Counted from the stretch's first letter, positions 45,701-48,256 are shown. The stretch: 60,000 bases of DNA from Apostichopus japonicus (GCF_037975245.1 NC_092561.1:9981001-10041000), one strand, 5' to 3'. The notes: a model not told the origin generated them from the letters alone. Numbers and translations: made by a program.

Positions 45701-48256
45701 GTTAATGAGCATGGTGAACACAAAGAGATAGATGTAAGGGGATTAGTAGACAAGGGATGGAGAGAAGAAAGCAACAGGGGAAGAGGAAAGGTAGGAGATA
45801 AACAGTGGAGGGACAAAGAGAGGATTAAGGAAAGGGGGTAGGGAATAAATTTATCTAAAAAAATAATCTATGAGGTGGGGCTTATAACATGGCTTACTAC
45901 TTTATAGTGAGTTATCAACCGTGTGAACCGACAGAGAAAATTAACATAACCATAGGTCGATGTGTGATTACTTTGTTCCAATTACGAGCAAAGGAAGTCA
46001 AAACAACAACAAGTCATCAAATTGGTCATATTTTCAGACACATTGTCTTTGGTGACAAGAGTATGGTAACACAAGATTGGGCCAAATTCGACACGGCAGT
46101 TCGTTGTTTTACATTTAACCTCAAATGGCGATATTTGGTTCTCGCTGTTTACTCGCAAAGGAAGTCTCAATCACTTTTTGTAATCATTTTGTAATATTCA
46201 TTATACATTACCAAATACCACTATTTTAAGCATTTCTTCAAACTTGGCGAAGAGCAATTAAAAAGAGAAAAAAAAACAGCGAACAAACTTTCAAAAATTT
46301 CGTTCTTTAATTGTTCTTCTCTAGATTAAAGGTAAATCGTCTGGAAAATGAAAAAGCAGAACTTTTAAACGAGATGAAGATTAGAAAACTACAGACTGGT
46401 GCAGAGAATGGGACAGAGGTAAAGCAACTTCATCTTGTATCAGTAAATGAAGGAGGATAAGTTCGATTATGTATTTAAAGGGTGTGAAGACTCGCGCAAA
46501 AAGAAACGTCTAATGCCGGTAATTTGACCTAGTTTCGAATGAGGTGTAACAGAAGTGTTAAACACCACCATCGATCCCAGAAAATAGACACACAGCTTGC
46601 TACCGTCGGTAATTAGACACTAGTGTACAGTCAGTGCATACAGCTGCGGTCAATACCCAAAGCACAGTATACAAACAATAAAGCGATGGACATCTCAGGT
46701 CCAGCTAAAGAAAACAATAAAGGTATCACGTTTCATTACTGTCTGCATTTTGTAGCGATACGAACAAAACGTCACTTGCAAGCAACAGAAAGTTAACTTT
46801 TTCAGATGGCCGCATGTGGTTTGGGGTGAGACTTCAATGCCTTTCAGGAGATTTGAAATGCTTTCTGGTAAATCCCTACTTTTGATCATTCAACAAGGAT
46901 CCCTTCTTTGGTACTGGGAAAGTAAACGAAATGCAGGTCATTTTCCTTTGGCAGGGTACATAACGTTTATTTTACAAACACTAAGGTTTTAAGATATTTG
47001 TGTGATTATTTTCATCCACAATCTTTGTAATAGGACTCTGAATTTGTCGAGAGGCTACGTAGCAATACGAAACTTATGGAGGAAAATGTTGAAATCAGAA
47101 CAGAGCTGAAAACTAAAGAACTGGAAAGTGAGAAGATCAAAAGAGAAAACGAAAAGGTTTGTTTAACGTTCTGATGATTTCTCTCTGTCGGTCATCTGAT
47201 CTTGTCCAGAAAAAGTTTTATTTTGACGTATCGGCTGGAAATTTTCACGATTTTACCATAGCAACAGAAAGTGAGTCCAGAGTGTGCTATTTAGTAAGTG
47301 TCTCAATGTGTTCTTCACAAAAGTGATGTCAAATGATGGGCAGGCATAAATTCGCAAAGCTACATCCAAGACATCACACTATCCAGTAACATATTTTTTT
47401 TTCTTTTAGTAGCTTACATGTCAATTCAACTGTAAAAATTGAAAGAAATATGTAGAGTTGTTTTTTCTGGATCTTTCTTGGTTTATTTCTGTTATTTGTC
47501 TTGATATAAGAGATTGGTACTTGTAAGTCATGCTAGGCCACTCCAGTGAAGTTTCTGATGCATTCCACTATACTTACACTATATTTTAAGGAGAATGTGC
47601 ATAATACATACCAAATGGCAGTAATTATTAGCAGAAGATTGTTCTATTGCATATCCCCAGTGTCCACCAATATTTTGTCGAAATACGCAAATATAGATTT
47701 GCAATTTGTTAATACATTGCAAAACCTAGATATGTAAATCACAACTAGAGAAAGTTATTTGACAATGAGTACACAATTTGCCCATTCAAAGGTCTTGTGT
47801 CGTAATTGAACCCAGCACGATTGCTACTGGTTGGAAGTATTGAAGGGGATGTGGAGGGAGTTGTGAGCTCCTAGGTCAAGTTCTATATACATCATGTCCC
47901 TACTCCACCAGTCCACTGTTGACTCTTCCCTTTGTCTTGCTTGCCCTGTGACTTTCCTCTCTTCTCTTTTGTTCCATTTTGTGTTTTCTAAAAAAAAGAC
48001 TAAAACATGTCCTTCCATCTATGTACGAGTTGTGTCTCAAGCGAATGAATTTTGTACATGTGTATTAAACACTTCTTTTCTTCTCTGTTCACTACAGCTA
48101 AGAGGAGAACTTGAACAGTTTGATCCGTCCTTCTTTGAGGAGATTGAAGACTTGAAGTATAATTACAGAGAAGCCATGCAAAGAAATGTACAGTACGAGG
48201 AAGAACTAAGGAATCTGTCTCAGCAGTTTGGTGTGACTGTACACATTCCACCATAG
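1082..48256 (+). CDS. CEP290: CEP290 (centrosomal protein 290), 3' part, 40 exons; N-terminus outside the window
   Basis: CEP290 is a long coiled-coil scaffold of the ciliary transition zone and centriolar satellites, needed for cilium gating and assembly (known for the family). I joined 40 exons by splice sites and phase; they total 6,075 nt, that is 2,024 residues and a stop. The order of conserved blocks follows human CEP290 as I recall it: YGL.DAV.EIK, LKAQVDQLTGRNEELR, RRKFAVLRHQQ.LLYKE, EMKELNERQ, LRLRLPA, SIPELE.TIGLMKKVVE, DSKSWKSIVVTRMYE, and the C-terminal block FDPSFFEEIEDLKYNY. Almost all of it is heptad-rich, charged coiled coil with no membrane segment or signal peptide. About 470 N-terminal residues are missing because the gene starts before base 1. 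The C-terminus (GVTVHIPP) is shorter than the acidic human tail. No frameshift or stop interrupts the joined frame. Alternative exon borders are flagged under exons 10, 33 and 34. Confidence 0.96.
1514..1691 (+). CDS. CEP290: CEP290 exon 2 of window
   Basis: Acceptor acccccag, donor CAG|gtaagt. Encodes NIEQLTQQVNKLDLRMNDL at the start and HQQDRALNQ at the end, matching human EINKLELKISDFLDENEALRER. The last ~63 nt and the donor are the founder of the tandem array that follows. Confidence 0.95.
1692..2700. repeat. 95-bp tandem array copying the exon 2 tail and its splice donor
   Basis: The last ~63 nt of exon 2 (from GACATGGACCAAGCTAAGC at 1629) plus the donor and ~30 nt of intron are repeated about 11 times. 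Unit starts are near 1629, 1724, 1819, 1914, 2009, 2104, 2195, 2291, 2385, 2475, 2571 and 2661. The first intronic copy keeps CAG|GTAAGT; most later copies read CAG|GTTAGT. Later units have small deletions and stop codons in the exon frame, so they are not coding exons in tandem. Confidence 0.93.
3349..3437 (+). CDS. CEP290: CEP290 exon 3 of window
   Basis: Acceptor cttgttacag, donor AAAG|gtagga. Encodes VLSKEVERLEEERIVLKKQI then RTLASQRAQ, matching human LKEIESLEEERLDLKKKIRQ. Leaves in phase 2. Confidence 0.93.
4125..4278 (+). CDS. CEP290: CEP290 exon 4 of window
   Basis: Acceptor tgtcttacttaaag, donor AAG|gtgcgt. Encodes AVALGLTSDDLVALDEYAVE to DTSQLSDSLRLK; GLTSDDL matches human GLTTEDL. 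A glycine/serine-rich linker (AGSGAPEGS) interrupts the coiled coil. Confidence 0.9.
4782..4997 (+). CDS. CEP290: CEP290 exon 5 of window
   Basis: Acceptor tttctctag, donor GCT|gtaagc. Encodes AHRLEQDIGRAERESERLRQ to ILGPSLERLLA; the end matches human IIPSLERLVNA. Phase 0 at both ends. Confidence 0.95.
5261..6022. repeat. Two-copy ~195-bp intronic duplication, second copy carrying a hAT insert
   Basis: Copy 1 (5261-5455) and copy 2 (5456-6022 minus the insert) share ttgttgttgccatatttgca, the catatttcataaagtgaac block, the atagcatcagcttaa block and cataattcccactggtaac. Copy 1 has the uninterrupted junction cttgtagagggatgttaaaa; copy 2 is split there by the hAT-like element at 5563-5925. Confidence 0.9.
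5563..5925. mobile_element. Non-autonomous hAT element with perfect 8-bp TSD
   Basis: Terminal inverted repeats CAGGGTTGTCCAACC (left) and GGTTGTACAACCCTG (right) begin and end as hAT elements do. The target duplication TTGTAGAG is exact (5555-5562 and 5926-5933). Inside there is no transposase; the 'tgcccgcgggcc' and 'gcggccc' sub-terminal motifs are typical of Charlie-like MITEs. The unoccupied paralogous site in the neighbouring duplicate confirms both borders. Confidence 0.93.
6045..6215 (+). CDS. CEP290: CEP290 exon 6 of window
   Basis: Acceptor gatcccaatcag, donor AAG|gtaacc. Encodes MFEKKTGSDSVDYEAHVYLK to DKAKTK and contains LKAQVDQLTGRNEELRRELR, nearly identical to human. The ATG is internal, not a start codon. 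Confidence 0.96.
7120..7275 (+). CDS. CEP290: CEP290 exon 7 of window
   Basis: Acceptor ttctttacag, donor CAG|gtaagc. Encodes ITRLEQELKDLRDLGQGGGV to NEQLIQTLQ; PLPQGLAVSSAEVISSLNEQL matches human DLPDGIAPSSASIINSQNEYL. Phase 0 at both ends. Confidence 0.95.
7796..7882. repeat. 15-bp C-rich minisatellite
   Basis: About six units of tcccctcccgtcctg in the intron before exon 8. A separate CCACCA-rich stretch follows at about 8003-8060. They create an antisense open frame with no other support. Confidence 0.85.
8192..8410 (+). CDS. CEP290: CEP290 exon 8 of window
   Basis: Acceptor atcattattag, donor AAT|gtaagt. Encodes ELTTREEQLSKCDSALVIFR to LDSRVKEYN; RRKFAVLRHQQGLLYKEQ matches human NRKFAVIRHQQSLLYKEY. 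Phase 0 at both ends. Confidence 0.97.
8436..9546. repeat. 62-bp minisatellite, about 18 units
   Basis: Units of about 62 bp (gaagtaaagccgaccacaca, ctgcccccaggctgaacgag, acycttgtgatgctatgtaa) start 25 bp after the exon 8 donor. Some units replace the ctatgtaagg end with a poly-G run of 7-12. The longest minus-strand open frame (8858-9328) is a translation of the repeat, not a gene. Confidence 0.95.
9547..10384 (+). other. Intron remainder before exon 9
   Basis: Apart from a G-run near 9848-9860 and a short tandem repeat of ~34 bp (tatctttgtatttgtatgtg, about 3 units, 10268-10370) next to the acceptor, I see nothing here. Confidence 0.6.
10385..10534 (+). CDS. CEP290: CEP290 exon 9 of window
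   Basis: Acceptor ctccgattacag, donor AAG|gtaaca. Encodes RLLDTLNQSGDEQQKRMSDV to AENMLRK; TRKITVLRVNEQAL matches human SRKITVLQVNEKSL. Phase 0 at both ends. Confidence 0.96.
11475..11555 (+). CDS. CEP290: CEP290 exon 10 of window (weak donor)
   Basis: Acceptor tttttaacttttag, donor AAAAG|gttcct, poor beyond GT. Encodes ENLKLRNEVVDIQSAISERM then GYLQRQK, matching human ENEKQKNELLSMEAEVCEKIGCLQRFK. It is 81 nt and phase 0 at both ends, so skipping would keep the frame. Confidence 0.9.
11971..12144 (+). CDS. CEP290: CEP290 exon 11 of window
   Basis: Acceptor tgatttccag, donor GAG|gtaaac. Encodes EMLQFKVASLQRSLDESVPS to RNARMDELE; YKELAVKYRDMLQNDNKLV matches human YNELTAKYRDILQKDNMLV. Confidence 0.97.
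12589..12703 (+). CDS. CEP290: CEP290 exon 12 of window
   Basis: Acceptor cttctacacag, donor GAAG|gtaaaa. Encodes SENAKLEENVEVLKKELSTE to QEFGNIE; KEKLHTLEQAM matches human KEKLHTIEQAW. Leaves in phase 1. Confidence 0.95.
12760..13350. repeat. 131-bp tandem array, about 4.6 units
   Basis: Unit starts (ttgatggtggatg) at 12760, 12891, 13022, 13153 and 13276, so four spacings of 131, 131, 131 and 123 bp. Within each unit the 'gtggatgtgagggtg' module occurs twice, so the unit is itself an old duplication. The G/T-rich strand leaves long open frames on both strands, which I do not regard as genes. Confidence 0.93.
13500..14000. repeat. 101-bp tandem array, about 5 units
   Basis: The phrase attgatgatactagtgtact recurs at 13583, 13684, 13785 and 13886 and ends at 13987, a strict 101-bp period. 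The last three units are nearly identical; the first is more diverged and shorter. Confidence 0.93.
14220..14410 (+). CDS. CEP290: CEP290 exon 13 of window
   Basis: Acceptor ttgtcaatgcacag, donor ACA|gtaagt. Encodes ENYKGRSSGMDETRSLSKRL to MELEDKFET; VVEMKELNERQKADHA matches human MLEMKELNERQRAEHC. Enters in phase 1, leaves in phase 0. Confidence 0.96.
14629..14950 (-). mobile_element. TTAA-flanked MITE, copy 1
   Basis: Bounded by TTAA on both sides (14625-14628 and 14951-14954), with inverted ends AGGCATTGAAGACTCGC and GCGAGTCTTCACACCCT. Its interior matches copies 2-4 in reverse orientation. TTAA target sites point to a piggyBac- or Kolobok-type transposase supplied elsewhere. About 322 bp, no coding capacity. 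Confidence 0.92.
15037..15195 (+). CDS. CEP290: CEP290 exon 14 of window
   Basis: Acceptor ttcctttccag, donor AAG|gtacgg. Encodes LTKINLAAQKTEEELRDELS to SLENERLK; ELSKCVTKAVSDIDRRKIVD matches human ELADSVSKAVSDADRQRILE. Confidence 0.97.
16459..16591 (+). CDS. CEP290: CEP290 exon 15 of window
   Basis: Acceptor cttttttgacag, donor ATCG|gtaagg. Encodes EMVDVSNFQNKALEAQQISR to SDEKAII; QLLDIQTQSDEKAII matches human QLLDYQAQSDEKSLI. Leaves in phase 1. A MITE begins 49 bp beyond the donor. Confidence 0.96.
16641..16979 (+). mobile_element. TTAA-type MITE, copy 2
   Basis: Left end agagtgtgaagacttgcgc, right end ggcgagtcttcaatgcct; the flanking tetranucleotides (CTAA, TAAA) have decayed from TTAA. 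Same family as copies 1, 3 and 4. Starts 49 bp downstream of the exon 15 donor. Confidence 0.88.
17165..17218. repeat. (TTCG)n/(TTCA)n tetranucleotide microsatellite
   Basis: About 13 TTCG or TTCA units in succession inside the intron after exon 15. Confidence 0.9.
18158..18360 (+). CDS. CEP290: CEP290 exon 16 of window
   Basis: Acceptor tcatctacag, donor CAG|gtatga. Encodes GKLHHHIVALQVSEGTAVRK to RHLRLTIQ; LDEREQSLYHCQVDSRNRS matches human LDEKEQALYYARLEGRNRA. Enters in phase 1. Confidence 0.96.
19450..20482 (+). pseudogene. Broken Penelope-like reverse transcriptase, first part
   Basis: Read in frame from about 19452, the product starts GPIISGNGSPTGKISEFVDY, the fingers block that is usually RPIVSG.N.PT in Penelope-like elements, then LATLDVVAMYTNTP (motif A; normally DV.SLYTNIP). 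A stop near 19706 and a frameshift around 19745-19760 follow. The second open part (about 19759-20482) contains CAMGSQASP (motif B; normally AMGT..AP) and LRYRDEILLLYDG, where the catalytic Y-[IV]-D-D is Y-R-D-E, then YLDLKIFKG, TKPTETFQYLDRNSAHP and KGFIKGEVLRYARLCNNE, all typical of the family. The lost aspartate, stop and frameshift show an inactive fossil. Confidence 0.88.
20484..21368. mobile_element. hAT-type MITE nested inside the Penelope-like element
   Basis: Inverted ends CAGGGGCGTAGCG and CGCTACGCCCCTG; flanks CACGCGGT (20476-20483) and CACGCGGA (21369-21376) are an 8-bp target duplication with one change. It cuts the retroelement frame between ...WHLISQHAV and ELSKLSKEPILAYKRA. 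The internal 'gaggggtctaaggggagggg' block also occurs in the outer element, so the two are relatives. Confidence 0.88.
21377..21530 (+). pseudogene. Broken Penelope-like reverse transcriptase, C-terminal part
   Basis: After the nested insertion the frame resumes as LSKLSKEPILAYKRAQNLKD then LLVNSRF, the family's C-terminal 'P.LAYKR.KNLRDLLV' block. It ends in a stop near 21531. I find no GIY-YIG endonuclease domain before the right terminal repeat. Confidence 0.8.
22474..22837 (+). mobile_element. TTAA-flanked MITE, copy 3, abutting a splice acceptor
   Basis: Left flank TTAA (22470-22473), left end agggtgtgaagactcgcgc, right end gggcgagtcttcaatgcc followed by TTAA. About 364 bp. Only ~33 bp separate it from exon 17, so the branch point of that intron probably lies in or next to it. 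Confidence 0.92.
22871..22984 (+). CDS. CEP290: CEP290 exon 17 of window
   Basis: Acceptor tttgcttcctgcag, donor GTG|gtaggt. Encodes ELRRQYSGTAPLADLEKFSK to KMEKEMKV; matches human SLRRQFSGALPLAQQEKFSK. Phase 0 at both ends. Confidence 0.97.
23679..24092. mobile_element. hAT-like MITE, family 2, copy 1
   Basis: Inverted ends CAGGGATGTGCCCA and TGGGCACATCCCTG; flanking direct repeat TAAGCCC (23673-23679, 24093-24099). Interior (gcccagyactaaaaattacc, ttgggcctagcct, gcatcagttacgcatgc, gccagcatttggcatctgag) matches the copy at 54295-54769. Non-coding. Confidence 0.9.
24355..24549 (+). CDS. CEP290: CEP290 exon 18 of window
   Basis: Acceptor ccctctttcag, donor CAG|gtaata. Encodes IKHEREEVNTQLLELEVKHQ to SRLQQQ; GLQELIQTLKDSRGAAKVSEW matches human GLEELISTLKDTKGAQKVINW apart from length of display. 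Confidence 0.96.
25186..25374 (+). CDS. CEP290: CEP290 exon 19 of window
   Basis: Acceptor aacattccag, donor AGG|gtaatc. Encodes FKYQENMISTHEQTINNLEK to MADAAHR; EERQLLWEHREAELERMID matches human EERQMAWDQREVDLERQLD. Confidence 0.96.
25375..26427 (+). other. Intron with degenerate repeat material
   Basis: At about 25640-25870 the words gcccacatcatcctgataag, gggggccggatttggtctgc and caaaacccattgtgtcataa look like an old Charlie-type hAT remnant, but I find no matching ends. A (TA)n run lies at 26060-26088. Nothing else recognised. Confidence 0.45.
26428..26562 (+). CDS. CEP290: CEP290 exon 20 of window
   Basis: Acceptor ttggtttctag, donor AAG|gttagt. Encodes FEEATGSLPDPSLPVASQLE to EKKQYDK; matches human FEEATGSIPDPSLPLPNQLE, one of the best conserved stretches. 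Confidence 0.97.
27116..27337 (+). CDS. CEP290: CEP290 exon 21 of window
   Basis: Acceptor atatttttgcag, donor CAG|gtatga. Encodes KLSESDQRLKEVEANLLTRD to TQIEGLQ; RDKIINELRLRLPASSDRD matches human RDKVINELRLRLPATAERE. A (GTAT)n run follows the donor. Confidence 0.97.
27343..27597 (-). mobile_element. tRNA-derived SINE (family D), minus orientation, behind a (GTAT)n run
   Basis: The end at 27525-27597 (gactcgaactggggccttat, gttaaccactgagctaacac) is the complement of a tRNA-like head: box A-like GTTAGCTCAGTGGTTAAC and box B-like GGTTCGA-type sequence, read on the minus strand as CCCCAGTTCGAGTC. The body runs back to about 27374. It is not an intact tRNA: no cloverleaf closes. Confidence 0.75.
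28368..28880 (+). mobile_element. tRNA-derived SINE (family C)
   Basis: Head gtgaagcggtaagggtgtc, a C-rich insertion, then a B-box region ggttgcaggttccaaccctc. The downstream body (tcagtatttgagaaagtggt, gtccgtcggatcatggggag, gttaaatggcagtccc) has a clear reverse-complement relative at 56755-56910. No open frame. Confidence 0.7.
29056..29121 (+). CDS. CEP290: CEP290 exon 22 of window
   Basis: Acceptor tttttgttgacag, donor CAG|gtaaga. Encodes IRIQQKEENLQKYIDLLDQS then RQ, matching human LNQKEEVLKKYQRLLEKARE. At 66 nt it is the shortest exon here; phase 0 at both ends. Confidence 0.93.
29526..29633 (+). CDS. CEP290: CEP290 exon 23 of window
   Basis: Acceptor taattctcag, donor ATG|gtaata. Encodes ESADESKNYMQEIHQLQVKL to NKFKKAAM; HAQSDIAFNKFKKAA matches human ELQADSSLNKFKQTA. 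Confidence 0.94.
29816..29945. repeat. 59-bp perfect inverted repeat (hairpin) between two (TA)n tracts
   Basis: Left arm 29816-29874 (begins atattattagagaaaaccag, ends aaataaggagta) is exactly complementary to right arm 29887-29945 with a 12-nt loop (agttttagaaaa). (TA)n runs lie at about 29793-29818 and 29981-30006. The surrounding sequence is also duplicated (29640-29715 resembles 29998-30070, both with attcatattttaaggg). Confidence 0.95.
30075..30150. repeat. SINE-type 3' tail
   Basis: aaagcgcccttgaacttgct followed by gagcgctatataaatttgg and (AAATA)n is the tail type of many animal SINEs. No head is attached, so this is a solo tail. Confidence 0.6.
30363..30562 (+). CDS. CEP290: CEP290 exon 24 of window
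   Basis: Acceptor actttgtgatag, donor GAG AG|gttagt. Encodes DLASKPAAPVPGSKELAKLH to DNKQKKE; LHELEDIVAQQDNSLAAM matches human LAEMEQTVAEQDDSLSSL. Leaves in phase 2. Confidence 0.96.
30668..30965 (+). mobile_element. SINE (families A/B), partial, plus orientation
   Basis: Contains ccctttggcaaggcactttt, tctccatcgcctctctccat, ccaggtgtataaatgg and ttaccaatgaccaggggtta, the body shared with 35071-35350 and 56010-56385. The tRNA-like head is missing or too decayed to see. Confidence 0.75.
31158..31245 (+). CDS. CEP290: CEP290 exon 25 of window
   Basis: Acceptor ctttttttcag, donor GAT|gtaaga. Encodes RLQEIHEEEKGELQKEIERH to SEREGD; LQEIHEEEKGELQKEIE matches human LQENHEDEVKKVKAEVE. Confidence 0.93.
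32528..32653 (+). CDS. CEP290: CEP290 exon 26 of window
   Basis: Acceptor ttttatatcag, donor AAG|gtaggg. Encodes IKLLNEQLDQQIQANTKAPS to LALKEGQHK; KAPSATMKALVERLKNELALKE matches human RAPTTTMRNLVERLKSQLALKE in outline. Confidence 0.96.
33135..33272 (+). CDS. CEP290: CEP290 exon 27 of window
   Basis: Acceptor tttgtatgtttcag, donor AAG|gtattc. Encodes SLSQALLQLRADMVETAQES to VDKETKKIK; ALSRALLELRAEMTAAAEE is the human counterpart. Confidence 0.96.
33652..34940. repeat. 128-bp tandem array, about 10 units
   Basis: Units run attaggtattagcctttata, aaccaaccccatcaatcttc, tgcacatgcagattacagaa, gccaatattgtggcatgatt, ctattaataccattaaccag, gctgagctcatatcagggac, ttgtagta. The gattctat word recurs at 33727, 33855 and 33983, giving a 128-bp step. 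Each unit carries a pyrimidine-rich acceptor-like string (aatcttctgcacatgcag). Confidence 0.94.
35071..35350 (+). mobile_element. tRNA-derived SINE (family A), plus orientation
   Basis: tRNA-like head with box A-type GTGGCTAATTGGCTAAGG (from 35074) and box B-type GGTTCAATT (35119-35127), then body ccttgggcaagatgctttat, cctctctccacccaggggtt, and tail tctgtaaagcgctttgcgac. Too diverged to be a working tRNA gene. Confidence 0.85.
35611..35823 (+). CDS. CEP290: CEP290 exon 28 of window
   Basis: Acceptor ttttaatcttag, donor CAG|gtgagg. Encodes EHADELQAKMEKARKEVKRQ to SSRSDLHQ, highly charged coiled coil corresponding to human LKEALKTSKNRENSLTDNL and on. The match is by position and character more than by identity. 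Confidence 0.9.
36274..36822. repeat. Long imperfect (AGT)n trinucleotide tract
   Basis: Some 180 triplets of AGT with GGT, AGC and AAT variants. It gives spurious open frames of poly-Val, poly-Ser/Gly (+ strand) and poly-Leu or poly-Thr (- strand). Confidence 0.97.
36963..37085 (+). CDS. CEP290: CEP290 exon 29 of window
   Basis: Acceptor tcgatatttgtag, donor CAG|gtaaag. Encodes VPEKDVPDVAVLQKRIRALQ to EDPKRMQ; corresponds to human SLIEELQRKVKKLENQLEGK. Confidence 0.92.
37419..37600. repeat. 90-bp duplication ending at a splice acceptor
   Basis: Two units (cgacttcagtatgctcttgc at 37419 and cgactttactatgctcttgc at 37509) share gtgtcagttgtaattacaag. The second unit runs into the exon 30 acceptor. 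Confidence 0.92.
37603..37745 (+). CDS. CEP290: CEP290 exon 30 of window
   Basis: Acceptor cctttccgtag, donor GAGAG|gtgatt. Encodes SAVEVARWEESKKWEKKLEN to MMKDIHE; VARWEESKKWEKKLENMRSK matches human LIRWEEGKKWQAKIEGIRNK. Leaves in phase 2. Confidence 0.96.
37746..38969 (+). other. Intron before exon 31
   Basis: A (GT)n/(CTGT)n microsatellite at about 37840-37873 is the only structured element seen. A C-run lies at 38598-38606. Confidence 0.6.
38970..39081 (+). CDS. CEP290: CEP290 exon 31 of window
   Basis: Acceptor gttggtgtccctcag, donor GAG|gtaggt. Encodes RSERIKTSRNSELFSKQAGP to NRRLQDE. MDELNEKNRRLQDE corresponds to human LEELKKRNLDLENDI. Enters in phase 2. Confidence 0.9.
39123..40068 (-). 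mobile_element. PIF/Harbinger element with internal deletion
   Basis: Inverted ends AGGTCATTTCACACTAGGCG (left) and, read on the minus strand, AGACCCTTTTCACACTAGGT (right); flanking 3-bp duplication TTA (39120-39122, 40069-40071), the TWA target typical of Harbinger. About 946 bp. It holds a transposase N-terminal fragment on the minus strand, so it is a decayed or deleted copy rather than a fully foreign MITE. Confidence 0.85.
39687..39887 (-). pseudogene. N-terminal fragment of a Harbinger (HARBI1-like) transposase
   Basis: The reading DIALLCKIVKRKRNRSLWLH, then PILKERNDFGKYHRLVE, fits the N-terminal signature of animal Harbinger transposases (basic run, W.HP....R...G..H.LV.EL), known from the family. 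The frame stops where the conserved 'VQEL' would continue, and no DDE catalytic part is found in the remaining ~560 bp. Non-functional. Confidence 0.8.
40540..40677 (+). CDS. CEP290: CEP290 exon 32 of window
   Basis: Acceptor cttctgttacag, donor AGG|gtagga. Encodes VFTLRRQQSFTQDSAVQELE to EKEMVTSR; DSAVQELENRNQFLTGKVSDL matches human DSVVEDLHLQNRYLQEKLHAL in outline. Confidence 0.95.
41068..41319 (+). CDS. CEP290: CEP290 exon 33 of window (5' border uncertain)
   Basis: Encodes PASVLSATAPRSSSHDEDNN to KGSSSHGSSK; LSQENIELRFELEQAKVDLP matches human LSSENIELKFQLEQANKDLP. I chose the acceptor tctgcctcaattcag at 41067 because it enters in phase 0. The same frame is open for ~80 nt further up, so the phase-0 acceptor tcctctgag (exon from 41030) is an alternative. 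ttttag at 40981 would need phase 1. Donor AAG|gtaaga. Confidence 0.88.
41395..41540. mobile_element. Fragment related to the hAT elements at 18987 and 20484
   Basis: ggtgggggtgcccccctccc followed by tttggaaaatttttgcaaat matches the shared inner block of the two nested elements. No terminal repeats are recognisable, so this is a remnant. Confidence 0.5.
42109..42405 (+). other. Unexplained 98-codon open frame inside an intron
   Basis: Starts MGQLQSYFEQYQAGLEKLPT and ends SGNLVLRY, with five cysteines and mixed composition not caused by a simple repeat. I do not recognise it. It has no obvious splice partner in the CEP290 frame. It could be a transposon fragment or chance. Confidence 0.2.
42851..43015 (+). 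CDS. CEP290: CEP290 exon 34 of window (tandem acceptor)
   Basis: The acceptor reads ccagCAG|GGC: a NAGNAG site, so the exon starts at 42851 or 42854 and one glutamine is optional. Encodes GTSGKSIPELERTIGLMKKV to REENKTLK; strong match to human GKTIPELEKTIGLMKKVVEK. Donor AAG|gtgaac. Confidence 0.96.
43499..43705 (+). CDS. CEP290: CEP290 exon 35 of window
   Basis: Acceptor tttttttcatttcag after a long T-rich tract, donor GAA|gtaaga. Encodes SELEKLKLQVGGQLSTRYEN to ERLERQIEE; matches human AELEKLKAHLGHQLSMHYES. Confidence 0.97.
44313..44450 (+). CDS. CEP290: CEP290 exon 36 of window
   Basis: Acceptor ctttctttcaag, donor AAG|gtatca. Encodes VKEKQEIEQARGPKLETADS to MEEEMDKK; contains DSKSWKSIVVTRMYE, identical to human. 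Confidence 0.97.
44735..45030 (-). mobile_element. tRNA-derived SINE (family A), minus orientation
   Basis: Reverse complement of 35071-35350: tail tatatagcgctttatacc, body acccctggtcaatgataacc and aacccctgggtggagagagg, head with B-box complement ggaatcgaact and box A complement cttacccaattggcca. Nearly complete. Confidence 0.85.
45266..45432 (+). CDS. CEP290: CEP290 exon 37 of window
   Basis: Acceptor tttatgatag, donor CCAG|gtaatg. Encodes NSSLGDMKRLLRDAAHREQE to DLVQQLQHT; corresponds to human NQSITDLKQLVKEATEREQK. Leaves in phase 2. Confidence 0.95.
45600..45860 (-). mobile_element. Probable retroelement remnant with hammerhead-like core
   Basis: On the minus strand GCCT, CTGAAGA, A, GATCC, TGCTA, GGATC, GAAA, TGTC, AGGC follow each other (45648 down to 45610). 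That is the order of a hammerhead core (CUGANGA, stem II, GAAA, cleavage triplet, stem I). Penelope-like elements are known to carry such motifs. The purine-rich remainder shows no coding capacity. Confidence 0.4.
46325..46418 (+). CDS. CEP290: CEP290 exon 38 of window
   Basis: Acceptor ttgttcttctctag, donor GAG|gtaaag. Encodes RLKVNRLENEKAELLNEMKI to GAENGTE; corresponds to human RLANHQLDKEKAELIHQIEA. Enters in phase 2. Confidence 0.94.
46479..46842 (+). mobile_element. TTAA-flanked MITE, copy 4
   Basis: Left flank TTAA (46475-46478), left end agggtgtgaagactcgcgc, right end gggtgagacttcaatgcct followed by TTCA. 364 bp, nearly identical to copy 3. It lies 60 bp downstream of the exon 38 donor. 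Confidence 0.92.
47034..47156 (+). CDS. CEP290: CEP290 exon 39 of window
   Basis: Acceptor ctttgtaatag, donor AAG|gtttgt. Encodes DSEFVERLRSNTKLMEENVE to IKRENEK; corresponds to human DADQLKEKIKDLETQLKMSD. Identity is low but phase and position fit. Confidence 0.9.
48098..48256 (+). CDS. CEP290: CEP290 last coding exon
   Basis: Acceptor ctgttcactacag; stop TAG at 48254-48256. Encodes LRGELEQFDPSFFEEIEDLK to FGVTVHIPP. The FDPSFFEEIEDLKYNY block is the CEP290 C-terminal hallmark, almost identical to human. The acidic tail of the human protein is absent. Confidence 0.98.
   Translation, partial: LRGELEQFDPSFFEEIEDLKYNYREAMQRNVQYEEELRNLSQQFGVTVHIPP

Larger units (their letters stand above)
2701..48097 (+). 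other. CEP290 introns or intron parts with nothing recognised
   Basis: I see only A/T-rich, non-coding sequence in 2701-3348, 3438-4124, 4279-4781, 6216-7119, 10535-11474 (pyrimidine-rich at 11270-11390), 11556-11970, 12145-12588, 15196-16458, 16980-18157 outside the tetranucleotide, 18361-18986, 22985-23678, 24550-25185, 26563-27115, 27598-28367, 29122-29525, 31246-32527 (G-run at 32040), 32654-33134, 33273-33651, 35824-36273, 37086-37418, 40072-40539 (AATC-rich at 40190-40255), 40678-41067, 41541-42108, 42406-42850, 43016-43498 (T-rich tract), 43706-44312, 45433-45599, 45861-46324 and 47157-48097. Confidence 0.6.

Noticed and set aside
45889-46194. 101-codon + strand frame in the intron before exon 38
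   Set aside because: No recognisable domain, no splice context and a mirrored frame on the other strand; probably repeat-derived or chance.
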